Source of the DNA: Mytilisepta virgata
Taxonomy: Eukaryota; Mollusca; Bivalvia; Mytilida; Mytilidae
Reading direction: 5' to 3'
Assembly: GCA_028015205.1 (NCBI GenBank)
Contig: CM051514.1
Location: forward strand, 23,576,150-23,640,149
Length of the DNA stretch: 64,000 nucleotides
The notes under the pieces were generated by a model. It was not told where the DNA came from. It searched no databases and saw only the letters and a program-made list of their open reading frames with translations. Positions 22,386 through 33,066 of the stretch are shown here, in pieces (position 1 is the first letter of the stretch; every line of letters begins with the position of its first letter). Position numbers and translations under genes: made by a program.

Positions 22386-22450
22386 AGGACTTATCAGCGA
22401 CGTCACAATATGAGAGAAGGACTTATTAGCGACGTCACAATGTGAGAGCA
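22386..22450 (+). repeat. Two 32-bp tandem units carrying CRE-like sites
   Basis: 'GGACTTATCAGCGACGTCAC' plus AATATGAGAGAA is followed by a second unit differing at three positions. Each contains GCGACGTCAC, a variant of the CREB/ATF site (TGACGTCA). A further TTGTGACGTATTAG lies at about 22350. Whether this is regulatory is inference. Confidence 0.55.
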
Positions 22451-24180
22451 GACGTTATCAAACTTACCTCCAGGAGGACAAAAAAGCGTAAAAAATGTCT
22501 TACAGGGGCGATTAAAATGTACAGAATTTGTACGATAAACAGACACAATATGAATCTTTTAGGCTCGTTCGCTGCTCTCACTCGCCCAAAATCTTCATAT
22601 TGTGGCTCACGGCAGATATTTTACGATATCAATGTGCAGAAAACCCGATTATCTATACATATCCATTTGCGAAGCATACATGCATCAAATGAACAAACTC
22701 GAAAAAATACGTTCTCCCAATGAAGAAAATACCATAATGCATGTCATTGCATGTGTAAATAAATGCAAAAAGGATATAAATATAGTTGTGCAATAAGTAC
22801 TGCATGTAGTTTGTTGCTTCTGCAAATATTACATACATGCATAAAATAAATTGTCCTAAAATTAAGGTAGGTAAATAAATGTCACTGGGTCATGATATCA
22901 AAGAAAAGGATTAATGTCGGCTCAGCAGCTTTCTAGACTGTACCAATATAACCCGTTATGTAGCACATTTTTAAATCTCTGTGTCATGGAAAAAATGCAT
23001 GCTGTTTCGCAAATGTGCATAACGCCTTATCAATGATGACATATAAAATCAAAATAAATTCAAATAGAAGTAATCGCCTTACTATATTTAATAATAGTGC
23101 AATCTGAGTTTTGCGTACGGAGCAGTATTAACCAATGTGAACAATTGGCCGTTTAATATCTCTAGAATAGTAAACACCAGATTAAGTCGTTTAAACGTTT
23201 AAATAAATATGAATCGGTGTGGTCGGGATGAAGCTTTTTATTGACATTTCGGTTGCTAGTATCTCGGTTCTTGTCATGACATTGATGCTAAAATTTTTCT
23301 GTAATAGAATTGGGTGATTTTGTTTTAAACTATGAACGGCTTTAGTATTTAAAGTCATGTTGGCATCTGACTCTGCTTAAAACGTTTCAGGTTTGTTCTT
23401 TTCTACATTTTGTGCCTTTAAATTACTATAAATGAGACATACATTGGTGAAATATGCATATACAATGCATTATACTTGGTTTAACAGAATGTTGATTATC
23501 AGAGGTACCGTTTTGAAGTTTAGTTAGTAGTTTTTAATTGTAGTGCATGTATTGTTTTGGCTTGCCTTCGTTGTTCTCCGGAGTTTTTCAGTTGTTTTGA
23601 TTTTTCCCTCCTTCGAATATCCCTTTGGTATTTCTTGACTTTATTTGTAAGTTTAAAGTTATTTTAGTTAACTAATTTTATAGTTTGGAACAGTTGTCGG
23701 CACATTGAACTTTTTGTTTTGTTTCATTTCTTGCAAAGATTCTATGAGCCCATGTACGATTTTTGTATGAGAAAACGGGTTACAGCATATGATTGCACAA
23801 CATTTAAAAAAAGTTCTGAAAATTTGGATATTATTTCATATAATCAATAGTCTGAGATCACAATTACTGCGCAAAAATATAATTCCCTTTATGCGCTTAT
23901 TGTATGTCTTCCATATTTTTGATCTTATCCCTTATAAAAGCATTTTTAGATGGTTTATGTTTTCAATTGTTAGATGAATGTTTTAAAACGTTTGAATGAG
24001 CTGCCATTAGTAATCGTGGTGGTTTTGTCAGTTGCAAAAGTGTCATCGTTGTCGTCTGCTGTCTGCATGAATTCTCTTACCCATAGGAAATAATTGTGTT
24101 AACACTCATAATATATGACAGGAAGTAAGAATAGTTCGCACATGAGAAAGATTATCAGGTTTTTTTAAGTTCGAATTTTT
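22451..24180. other. Gene-free stretch
   Basis: AT-rich intergenic sequence. Short overlapping frames around 22442-22796 lack motifs and have different frames open on both strands. A T-rich tract at about 23570-23640 resembles text at 30200-30260 ('CTTTGGTATT'), a possible faint repeat. I see nothing else. Confidence 0.4.
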
Positions 24181-24389
24181 TAAATTAAATTTTATTTTAA
24201 TATAAAATGCATGGTAAATGACCAAATGAGGGCAAAATATTATTTGAGGTATGCACTATTTTTTTCTAAATTTGCAAAGTTGTATTTTCCGGGGTGAAAT
24301 TTTAAATTGACATGTCTTGCTAGTAACTCTTCGAATTTCATTTTCATTTTTATTGTATTGACGCAGAATGGAGTTAGAAATATTGTATC

Positions 24390-24600
24390 AACGTCTTTCA
24401 AAAAGTGATATATTCTCAGCACGATTAAATGTACGACCCTCCTGGAATAAAGAAGCGTAAAAAGTTTTACATATTTAAAATATCTTAATAAGGTATTAAC
24501 AGCATGTATTCGGTCAAATTGCAGTTGGCTAAAATCACAAAATAAAAGCATGTTAAACCTTTTCTATTTCAAACAATATGCACCCACCAATATCTCAGTG
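24390..24600 (+). repeat. Repeat family R2, copy 1
   Basis: 'AAAGTGATATATTCTCAGCA', 'CCTGGAATAAAGAAGCGTAA', 'TTAACAGCATGTATTCGGTC' and 'GCAGTTGGCTAAAA' match in order 39370-39560. A shorter piece is at 30608-30680. No coding frame is conserved between the copies. Confidence 0.65.
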
Positions 24601-25964
24601 TACTTATGTCCTTCAATCATCTGTATGGGTTTTTGAACATTTTTAATATTGGATTATGTTCTTTTTCAACATTTCTTTTATTGTAAATAAATTCAAATTA
24701 TTAAAATTGCTGAATTCTTTTCTCATTATAACTAGGACTCATCCAAGCGAATTCTGCAACTCTTTCGACTTGCAAATTTTATAAATCGTCTCTTCTTTTA
24801 CAATCGAGCTGTCTTTAGTTTGCTAAATTTTACAATCGAGCACTACATCAGTCCAATATTTTATAGATACATAAAATATTGATTTTTTTTCTCTCTGTTT
24901 TTTTTTCACATAATACATTTTTTGGGCATTTATTTAGTTGTTTACAACAAATAATTGAAGAAAATATGCCCAGCTATCCGTCTATCCTCTCATAATCATT
25001 TGAACGAGAGAAAAAATAATTTTCGCCGTCTTTGTAAAATCTGAAGCCTCAACTGAAAACAATCTTCAACTGATGAGCAACTTCCTATTTTAGGTTTTCG
25101 TTTGATGCGTTATATTTTGAAATTTTTTAATATTATTCAAACTTTCAGTGGGTAATACTCGTTGACTGCAACACTAAAATATCAATTTTCTGTTCGTAGT
25201 TAAGATTTTTCTTAAATGCATGAAATTTTGCAAAAAATGAGAGTATGCATGAAAATTTAAAGCAGCACATATACAACAAGATGATAAATAAACGTACATC
25301 TGACATCCGTAACATCTGTAAAATTTATTTTAAAGGGTACTTCAATCGAAAATGATATATTTGGACCAACTTTTTTTTTCTTTATTTTGAGATATTAATT
25401 TCATTTTACGACATATTCGAATTACATATAGTTTTGTTATGAAATACGTATCTATTAATCATAAATGAATTTTATTGTTCAATCTTTTCATCAGAATTCG
25501 CGGTCCCTGGTACAGAAAATATTCACTCAAACCAATTCCGTGCATAGACCAAATTTGTTACCGATATCGAGTTAAGTTCATTGAAATATTAGTATATGGC
25601 GATACTTTTCTTCAGCTCTGCGCACGCAAACGAGCATAAATATGAAAACCTTCACTGAAATTGTGAAAATTAATACTATCATATATCGTCCACTTTTACA
25701 GATTGTATTTATGACTCTTATTAACTGAAAAAATAAACCTCAAATAGCAGGTACTTATTGAGACCCTTTTATTAACCCAATGTCTTGCGGATGAAATAGT
25801 CAGGCCCTACTTAATATAACAATAGATTAAAAAAACAATGCTTCAAACAGAAGAGGTTATAAGGGAACATAAACTCTGGTATCTAAATTTTAGCATTGAA
25901 TTAATTTTAAAAATATAACATCTACAGATAATAACTAATTGTCATTTTTGACAGTCTTTATTTA

Positions 25965-26282
25965 GAAACTTATATACTTTTTTTTTTTTTTTTTTTTTAA
26001 TTTAAATATTTTTATTGAAATCTGTACATTTGTTAGTCTAAAACATGAAGTACCGGTACCTTATCCCGGCCTCGTTAATGTTAGTAATATTTCATGGAAA
26101 TACAGTTGTTAGTATTTGTTAATAGAACATATATATAATACATCATTCATATTTAAAGGTAATACTATGAAAGTAGTTAACATGAAGTAAAACTCTTAAA
26201 TTTTAAAGGTTTATTAACATATTCATTTCTTAAACAAATATACAGAATTTCAAGTAAAGTTGTTTTTGAAACTTATATACTT
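25965..26282 (-). mobile_element. Retroposed insertion: poly-A tail, AATAAA and exact 15-bp target duplication
   Basis: GAAACTTATATACTT occurs at 25965-25979 and again at 26268-26282. Between them, read on the minus strand, is about 270 bp of sequence, an AATAAA at 26016-26011, and then, 12 nt later, a tail of about 20 A's (25998-25978). This is the classic signature of target-primed reverse transcription of a polyadenylated RNA. The body has no open frame, no tRNA-like boxes and no SINE match elsewhere in the window, so it looks like the 3' UTR of some mRNA, 5'-truncated on insertion. Confidence 0.85.
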
Positions 26283-26529
26283 AATAGTATGAATAATAAA
26301 ATTCAATAAATATCTATGTCTGTTAACCAAATAGATCCGTCAATTCGGAAAATTTAAATGTCTCCCGTTTCATAAATATTCGTACGACTATACGATTAGT
26401 CGTTAGTGTGGTCTGGTTTTCGGTGCTCAGTGTCTTTGTTCTATTGACGCCACGGAACCAGTCTTAATCGTTGTCGTACGAATGTTCTGGAAACAGGGAC
26501 CTGTAAAGAATAAGGTTTCAGGGGCTCAA

Positions 26530-27070
26530 TACATTACCGCGACAAAAAGTACTACATTACCGCGCCTATTGAAAAGTGCCATATTAACGCGATTTCAGTA
26601 TATATTACCGCGACTAAATTTTATAACATCTTCCGTTAGCTAGAAATATAAATACATGTAATTAATAATATGTAGAGCTGTTGTCCCCTGCTAAAAACGG
26701 GAAGGTGGAAGGAGGATTTTTTAGCAGGATATTGTCTTTGAAATGTCTTTTAATAGCAGTAAAATTTAAATACTGACATATGTACAGTCATTTACACATT
26801 CATCCCAGGTTGGGCTTTGAAGGCTATTCTGCGAACAAATTCACGACATATTTCTCCATTGTGGTCCTTTTGCAGCTCATATCTTCAAATAAGTTCTGGT
26901 TTGTACAATCTTTAATTTCTGCATAAAGTACATACCTGTCCTTTAACTTTTGTCGCGGAAATGTAACCTTTTCTTCAGTTTCCGTAAAGAAAAAGAGTCG
27001 CAGTAATGTATACTTTAAAAAGTCGCTCTAATGAGCTACATTTTTTAAATTCGCGGTAATATGCTGCTCC
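26530..27070. repeat. Element with repeated and inverted ATTACCGCG motifs
   Basis: On the left, TACATTACCGCGAC, ACATTACCGCGCC, ATATTAACGCGAT and TATATTACCGCGACT lie within 90 bp. On the right, 'AGTCGCAGTAATGTATAC' and 'AAATTCGCGGTAATATG' are inverted versions. The arrangement of multiple subterminal motifs facing inward resembles the subterminal repeats of a non-autonomous DNA transposon. Confidence 0.55.
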
Positions 27071-27083
27071 CGGTTTCAGCGCC

Positions 27084-27248
27084 ATCGGGTTTGTGTTACC
27101 TTTGATGCCTAAAGGAGCTCATTCCATGGAACTGCATGCTGCTTCCAAAGGCGTCATTGTGGGAAAATTGTCAGGTCATAAAACGAAACTAAAACTTAAA
27201 GTTCGAGGAATGCCATGTCCCTTGACCCCTTATGTAGATTCAAAATAA
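27084..27248 (+). other. Short unrecognised open stretch
   Basis: A frame from 'GGTTTCAGCGCCATCGGGTT' runs about 55 codons (IGFVLPLMPKGAHSMELHAA, then SKGVIVGKLSGHKTKLKLKV) to a TAA at 27246-27248. Its G+C content and amino-acid usage look more coding-like than the flanks. It has no clear splice sites and I do not recognise it. It could be a decayed gene or element fragment. Confidence 0.2.
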
Positions 27249-29070
27249 GTGGCAAGAAAGATATTCATATTATAAATATAGTGTTAGAACGCTTATTAAT
27301 AGTTCATGTCCCAAGATAATGTCCTTCTTTATTTGTGAGTATGATATAGATCCGTTATCGTCTATATTATATGTTTATTAAAATAATATTTATTATAGTA
27401 AGAAGAAGTGTTCTAATTATGACAAATCTTTCGGGTGGTGTATTTTAATGTAGTTCTGCAGTAAAAAATCATGTTTCACCATATGGGTCCTTGATTAGAA
27501 ATTTGATAAGTATATTTGGACACTTTGTTGAAAGTATTAAAGACTTAATTCCATCTTGGCATAAAAGCAAAATCATTTGAAGTTTATTGGGCGAAGGGGC
27601 AAGAATAAATCTTCATGGTACCACATTTTGGTGCATATTATCAAAAGGAATTTCCTGAGTTCTGAATACTGCGAAAAAGGGACCAAAGAAAACTTTTTTC
27701 CTTCCTTTCCGCAAAAAACTTAAATGATGCTCTCTTACTTTTAAATTTTATCAGGGGGAATGAAAAAAAATATTCATACCTTAAATTAATTCTCTCACAA
27801 AAATAGATTATTAAAATCGTTTCAGTCATATTTCAACCTGGCTTTTTTTAAAGCATACTATGAAACAAGGACTGGAGATAACCCTATATTAGAAGTTTCT
27901 ATGACAACACTCTATAAAACAATAGTTACAAGGTCAACTAAGAGTGCTAACGGATAAACTTGTGTGTCACTTCACGCCAAAAGGTACCATTGCTGGGATT
28001 CCAGTACTTCTTCATAGAAAAAATATTCCTACAGATTAATTACGTCCTGGTAAATTGATATTTATTTCTGAATCGTTCTCTTATTAAATCTTAAGTCTTG
28101 TAAAATTTAAATTATTCTCCATTTCATTTTTTCAATGGATCTCAGCAGTTTCGATTTAAATTCTTATTAATAAAAGTTGCAGAAATCAGATTGTACAATA
28201 AACCGTTTAAAATCTGAAACATGTGAATATTAAGTAAATTTGAATCGAAACAAGTCAAATGCTGTTTAAGCTTTTTAATGATATTCAAGAACACGTCCGT
28301 GACACAAATATATGATTCTTAGGGTTTTATTTAATTCATATTGATCTGTCATGAAAGGGTAAAATTAAGGCGGGAATTTTAAACTAAAATGCAAAATGCT
28401 TGTGTAAAATATGACACTGATCGATTATATAAATTTCTTTTAAAATATTCCATATTTAATTTTGGTAATTAAAATCCTTTTTGAAAATAGGCTTTATTTT
28501 TTTGTCCCAACGGTTAGTGTGACCGTTGGATATCTTTTTCTCAGTTATTTTATGCATAAATGCTCTAGTCGGTAAGTTTTGTAAAAAGTCCGCTGTGGTC
28601 ATAAAATGTTATACAAGACAACTGACGGTATACATGTAGCAGCTCTGTTCTAGGAAAGGACAATCATGCAGTCTGAACACAGTTAATTCGTATTAATATT
28701 ATCAAAACTATAACATCACAATCAGTCTGATCTCAGTTAATTCGTATTAATGTTATCAAATTACAACATTTTATGGTATACGAATAAAGCAGTTTTTATA
28801 TGTAATAAATAATTATCAAATATTTTTTTTAATTAACCCTCTTTCAAAATTATATTTAATAAGTTGTATAAATATGTTATTTTTTTAATATAAACCTTGG
28901 TAAAATCATTTGACCGTTGACCTAATATCAAAACTCAAGGTGTTCTTATTGGGAACAGGAGGATAGATACTATAGTGGTTGTAATGTTGATTTTTATTAG
29001 TTCAATCCATCCAATTGGGAATTGATGTCCTTGTGCAAATCTTATACTCATTAGAATGTAAATAAACAGT
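27249..29070. other. Gene-free stretch
   Basis: AT-rich. The only structure is a 54-bp-offset direct repeat at about 28668-28770 ('CAGTTAATTCGTATTAAT' with 'TTATCAAA' in both copies). No coding signal is seen. Confidence 0.45.
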
Positions 29071-29076
29071 ATTTAC

Positions 29077-29155
29077 CGGCAATATTTTGATTTGATGTTT
29101 AGAAATATTGTTCACTGGCTCAGCTAACTCGTCGCAAGTAAACTCAACTTGCAAC
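29077..29155 (-). CDS. Possible isolated minus-strand exon
   Basis: A 79-nt open segment lies between a T-rich acceptor (TGTGTTTTTAG) and a donor GTAAATAC. It encodes 26 residues (LQVEFTCDELAEPVNNISKH...) with acceptor phase 1 and donor phase 0. It is richer in G and C than its surroundings. No partner exon with matching phase was identified, so it may be chance. Confidence 0.18.
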
Positions 29156-29708
29156 CTAAAAACACAGGGTATAATATTGGCCTTTTTAGTAAAGCTAATA
29201 CATATATGTATGCAAAACTTCCAAAGGAATAACACTTTACAACTGTAATTTTCGGTTGAGTAAAATTGATATGCTAAATTAAGCTTTATTTATGAAAGAA
29301 AATCGTAATTGTGTGAACAAACCTGTCATTTTTGCCTGAGTGATCAGACCTCTTATCAGAAATATTAACGTCTTAAGCTTATTTCAAAATTCACTATCAC
29401 GGTAAAAGGTTTTTTCCTGTTGTTTCACCTTGTTCAACCTCCAGTTGCAAAAATAACCAGTTCTTGTTTTTGTATGTAAATATTGGCATCATGCAGATAG
29501 ATTTCTGCAGGATTCGTCTACTTTTTGTAACATCTTGAGCAGCATTGAAGAATTATGAAAATTAATTTTAAGATTAAGTCATGAACCTATAATTGAAACG
29601 ATTAGACGTCATCTAAATTTCATTGATTGGTTAATTTGAAATTGAACATTTCAGTTGCATTACCGTGCGCCTACCTATCTGAGTGTTTTAAGATTGATGA
29701 ATTTCTTT

Positions 29709-29758
29709 GGGTTTTTTTTTTTTTTTGGGGGGGGGGGGTGAAAGGGGGGGGGGGGGGT
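29709..29758 (+). repeat. T-run followed by G-runs
   Basis: About 18 T's are followed by 11 G's, TGAAA, and about 15 G's. The plus strand could form a G-quadruplex. Such runs are also prone to length errors in assembly. Confidence 0.8.
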
Positions 29759-29759
29759 C

Positions 29760-30600
29760 GGTCTGGTAAATAATGAGCACATACCTACATCTACGTACAT
29801 TGTATATTTGTGTGAGAGATATAGTTTCTCCGGTTATGGTTTTGTTTCTATAGGAAAAAGGCCGTGTTTTCTTTGTTGAAGTCACAATAATTTAATGTTT
29901 TTAGACCCGTTTCTTGTTGACATTCGATATTCGATTAAAATTTAAAATTAAAATTTACTGTCCTATGATTATGAAATTCGGTAACTATTTCTTAAATCTT
30001 AATACTGAGTATAGTATTTCGATACTGATATGAAACTGAGAATGAAATTTATCGTCCGTCCAACTTTTTTTCAAAATTTTTCCATTGCCAGTGTTTTAGT
30101 TTCTGTGCTGTCTTTTTTATAATTCTGTTTAGTTTATTATATGTTTTTTTATATATATACTTCTTGTTATATATCTATCCTGTGCCATTTGTTATGTTCC
30201 ATTCTCATGAGTTTGCCTTGCCTTTTGATGTAGATTTTGAGGGATTTTCCCACTTTTTTGTCGCTTTGGTATTCTTTTCCCGATATTTTATTCCATGAAA
30301 TTTCAATCCTGTCTTTTCTTTTAACATTTTTTAACATGCAAGCCTTTTGTCACCAAATTTTTGGACCCGTCGAATTTCCTCCTTTCCCCTCCCATTCTTT
30401 CTCCATAAAATCAAATGGTTGACCCCTAACATCAGGTTCACAAGATTTAGTACTCTATTTTACACAGTTTTCATTTCTGAATTACAACTAACTATATTTT
30501 AGTTTGCCTGTTCTGTGAACCATATTAATGTCCATATTTACAACAGAACTTCTATTTTAACCGACTTAATATGGGCTTCAATACTTTTATTTTTGGACAA
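29760..30600. other. Gene-free stretch
   Basis: T-rich intergenic DNA with one 61-codon frame at 30237 that is mostly Phe, Ser and Leu from T runs. No motif, repeat or splice structure that I can support. Confidence 0.4.
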
Positions 30601-30607
30601 GTGATTT

Positions 30608-30680
30608 TTGACATCTTTTATCATCGTCTATTCTCATATAATGTCCGACTACCCAGGTATGACACAGCGTCGATGTAATT
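30608..30680 (+). repeat. Repeat family R2, short fragment
   Basis: 'TTTTGACATCTTT', 'TATTCTCATATAATGTCCGA' and 'CCAGGTATGACACAGCGTCG' align with 39346-39430 (TTTGACATCTTTCAAC, ATATTCTCACCACAAAATAA, TGTCCGGCTCACCTGGAATA). Confidence 0.45.
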
Positions 30681-31015
30681 ACATCTTAACAGTATAAGAC
30701 GTGGTGGTTCGCGAAGTTGACACAAGTCGTAATTTTAAAACCTTTAAACGCAATCGTGGCCATCTTAAATTAACAGGCATAGTGTTTATTAAGAAGTCTT
30801 TAAAAGCAACCGAGTGAAGACAAATTTTATTCATGTATGTTGCTCATATGTTTAAACCTTAATGAAGTAAATATTATATTTTTGTAAAAGTAATATTAAG
30901 TTATAATTATGAGGTTTTTCTGTAAAGATAATGAGGTTACAAGGGCCAGTTTTAAATTTACTGTGAAACTATCAGACGCGAGATTTATTCAGTGTTACAG
31001 TATTATTAAAATAAA

Positions 31016-31190
31016 CGTTTGTTTATTTTGTTTAGTTGGGTCTTTACTCCGTTTTCAGCACATTTGGCAATTTCGCGAAGGCCAGTTTTTATTGGTGGAG
31101 GAAGCGGGAGTACCCGGAGAGAACCACCGACCTTCGGTAGGAAAATTGGCAGTCCTTGTCAATTAAGATCGGAGTCGAATCGCCACAGGT
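31016..31190 (-). repeat. tRNA-derived SINE, nearly full body
   Basis: Read on the minus strand it contains GATTCGACTCCGATC (B-box-like), 'TTAATTGACAAGGACTGCCA', 'CCGAAGGTCGGTGGTTCTCT', then the core 'CCGGGTACTCCCGCTTCCTC', 'CACCAATAAAAACTGGCC' and an AAACAAAATAAACAAACG end. The same core is at 32948-33066 on the plus strand, the head at 6430-6525, and a decayed copy at 53575-53660. The core resembles that of bivalve SINEs with a conserved central domain, from memory. Confidence 0.75.
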
Positions 31191-31221
31191 GAGATTCAGT
31201 GATCATTAGTAGTTATGTCAA

Positions 31222-31287
31222 CAACTTAGCTAACGCGTTATAACAACTTAGCTAACTTGTTATTACGACTTAGCTAAGTCGTTATAA
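31222..31287. repeat. Three 22-bp tandem units, each near-palindromic
   Basis: CAACTTAGCTAACGCGTTATAA, CAACTTAGCTAACTTGTTATTA and CGACTTAGCTAAGTCGTTATAA follow one another without gaps. The last contains a perfect 18-bp palindrome, ACGACTTAGCTAAGTCGT. Confidence 0.8.
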
Positions 31288-31524
31288 CGAGTTAAAAAAA
31301 ATTAAAACAACTTCCCATGGCACGTACCGGCTTCCGTATTCGAGCATACTGGATGAAGGTTTATCCACAAATACGCATTGTACACAACAAATTTACCCAT
31401 TATTTTGTATCTGTATCCTTGGTCAGTTCATGTGGGAAGACTCAACCAGCTAACTGATACATACAGTATCTATGGAAGAAAAATCTAGGGTTTCATTACT
31501 CTCGGGTACTACAGTACTAATATA

Positions 31525-31790
31525 CTGTTGACATGGCCAATGATGCAAGCACAGCAATATTAGCCCTTTCCAGAAACTCATTTCCGGTATCACGATTCTG
31601 AATCTAAAATTATAATTTGAAGGAAGTTATTTCCCTTACTTTAGTTACTTCCGGCAAACGAAACTTTTTCTAGCCTTGGTGTGTAGCACAATATGGCTGC
31701 CCCCATTAAACAAAGACTTTTCTAAATGACCCATATTATGTATGTAGAAAATGCATATGCTCCTATAACGCTCGCTGCGCTCGCTAATAT
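31525..31790 (+). repeat. Promoter-like duplicated unit, copy 1
   Basis: About 265 bp matching 58401-58646 with small indels. It contains CATTTCCGGTATCACGATTC, an ETS-like ACTTCCGG, a pyrimidine-rich ACTTTTTCTAGCC, then ATGGCTGCCCCCATT, which opens a 10-codon frame (MAAPIKQRLF) followed by a stop, conserved in both copies. It looks like a duplicated promoter and 5' leader, or a repeat resembling one. Confidence 0.65.
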
Positions 31791-31969
31791 GAGACAGGTT
31801 CGACCTGAGGAGCGAGCGATGCTTGTGCCTTCTTTTAATTTTTGATATTTAGATTTATCGAATTAGGTTGACAAATTAAATTGGACGTAAATACCACAAT
31901 GGGTCCGAGAAATAAAGGGACGAATGAACTAATGATTTCATGAGACATGATCCTACTGATAATTTCCAT

Positions 31970-32080
31970 TTTTACAAATCGTAACTTCTCGGACATTTTC
32001 ACGGCCCTACTGTAGAATGGCAGGGGAGTTACGATGGACGCAGCGGCCGCCGCCAACTTGCCGAAACTTTTTCAATTGTA
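31970..32080 (+). promoter_or_regulatory. GC-rich block with a possible first coding exon
   Basis: The only strongly GC-rich block here, with a NotI-type GCGGCCGC at 32042-32049. From ATG at 32034 the plus strand reads MDAAAAANLPKLFQ to a possible donor GTAGAA at 32078. The minus strand also starts a frame (TTG GCG GCG GCC...). It could be the start of a housekeeping-type gene. No second exon was found. Confidence 0.2.
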
Positions 32081-32660
32081 GAATACTTGGCCCTTATCAT
32101 GTATACACATATATATAAATTTGATACACTTAAGAGCGAGCTGTGCTCGCGTATAAAGTACGATGGATTTCATTTCAAAAATAATTTTGAAAGAATTGAT
32201 AACAAATATCAATAAAAATCTATGAATATCATTACCAAAAAAAAATGATTCATAAAAGGCCAACAGATAGGCCGTAAGGTTTATGTCAGGTTATAAAAGA
32301 TGTTTTTAGAGGTTGTTGATTGCATCATCTGCCCTTTAATGTTTTAATGGGAATTTTAACTTCAAAATCTTTTTATTTTGCATTTGAGATGAGATCTTTT
32401 TAATTATCCATTCAGGGTTACGAAATTTGATTTGCATTTTGTTTAAATTTCACCTTTTGGAAACTTAATGTTTATTCAATCACTAAAGATACCGTTCGGG
32501 GTAATACGGTAAGATCATATAATTATTTCATCTTGCTGTTGGGAATTAAAGGCTTGCGTGATATGTTCATAGATTACAATTATAATTAAAGGTGACTCAA
32601 TAAAGATATGAACTATTTGATATTTTTTATATTTTCATATCCAATGAAATTAGCTAAAAA
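32080..32660. other. Gene-free stretch
   Basis: AT-rich. It has a short 'GAGCGAGCTGTGCTCGC' near-palindrome at 32132-32148, resembling the GCTCGC-rich end of the duplicated unit at 31770. No gene is seen. Confidence 0.4.
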
Positions 32661-32662
32661 AC

Positions 32663-32692
32663 TTTTTTTGGGGGGTGGGGGGGGGGGGGGGC
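32663..32692 (+). repeat. T-run and G-rich tract
   Basis: Seven T's are followed by GGGGGGTGGGGG and a longer G run. It is a potential G-quadruplex on the plus strand. Confidence 0.7.
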
Positions 32693-32819
32693 AAGTAGAG
32701 AATTTAAAATAAAGACAGAATTCAAAATTTGACGAAAAAAGCCAGGCTTAAATGTAATGAAGAAAATCAGGTTTGATTATCTACTGAAATGAAATAATGG
32801 TACGTCTAAGGGTGCAACA

Positions 32820-32861
32820 ATTTTTTTTTTTTTTTTTTTTTTGGGGGGGGGGGGTGGGGTT
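32820..32861 (+). repeat. T-run and G-rich tract
   Basis: About 22 T's, then about 11 G's, then TGGGGTTAGG. This is the third T-then-G tract in 3.2 kb. Confidence 0.8.
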
Positions 32862-32954
32862 AGGATCAAATTTAAAAAAAAAGGCATGACCAGGATTTGG
32901 GGCAAAATAAAAAGACAAGATAACTTTGGGTGTGAAAAAAATGCAGGACCTGTG
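32862..32954 (-). repeat. Repeat family R3 copy fused to a SINE
   Basis: Read on the minus strand: 'CAGGTCCTGCATTTTTTTCA', 'TCTTTTTATTTTGCCCCAAA' and 'TCCTGGTCATGCC'. It matches 40798-40895 and 61038-61132. Its 5' edge (minus sense) abuts the SINE core at 32955. Confidence 0.65.
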
Positions 32955-33066
32955 TCAATCTCCGGGTACTCCGGCTTCCTCCACCAATAAAAACTGGCCA
33001 CTGCGAAATAGCCAAATGTGCTGAAAACGGTGTTAAACACCAAATAAACAAACAAACAAACAAACA
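32948..33066 (+). repeat. SINE core and tail
   Basis: 'CTGTGTCAATCTCCGGGTAC', 'TCCGGCTTCCTCCACCAATA' and 'AAAACTGGCCACTGCGAAAT' are followed by GCCAAATGTGCTGAAAACGG and a TTAAACACCAAATAAACAAACAAACAAAC tail. This copy lacks the tRNA head. Confidence 0.75.
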
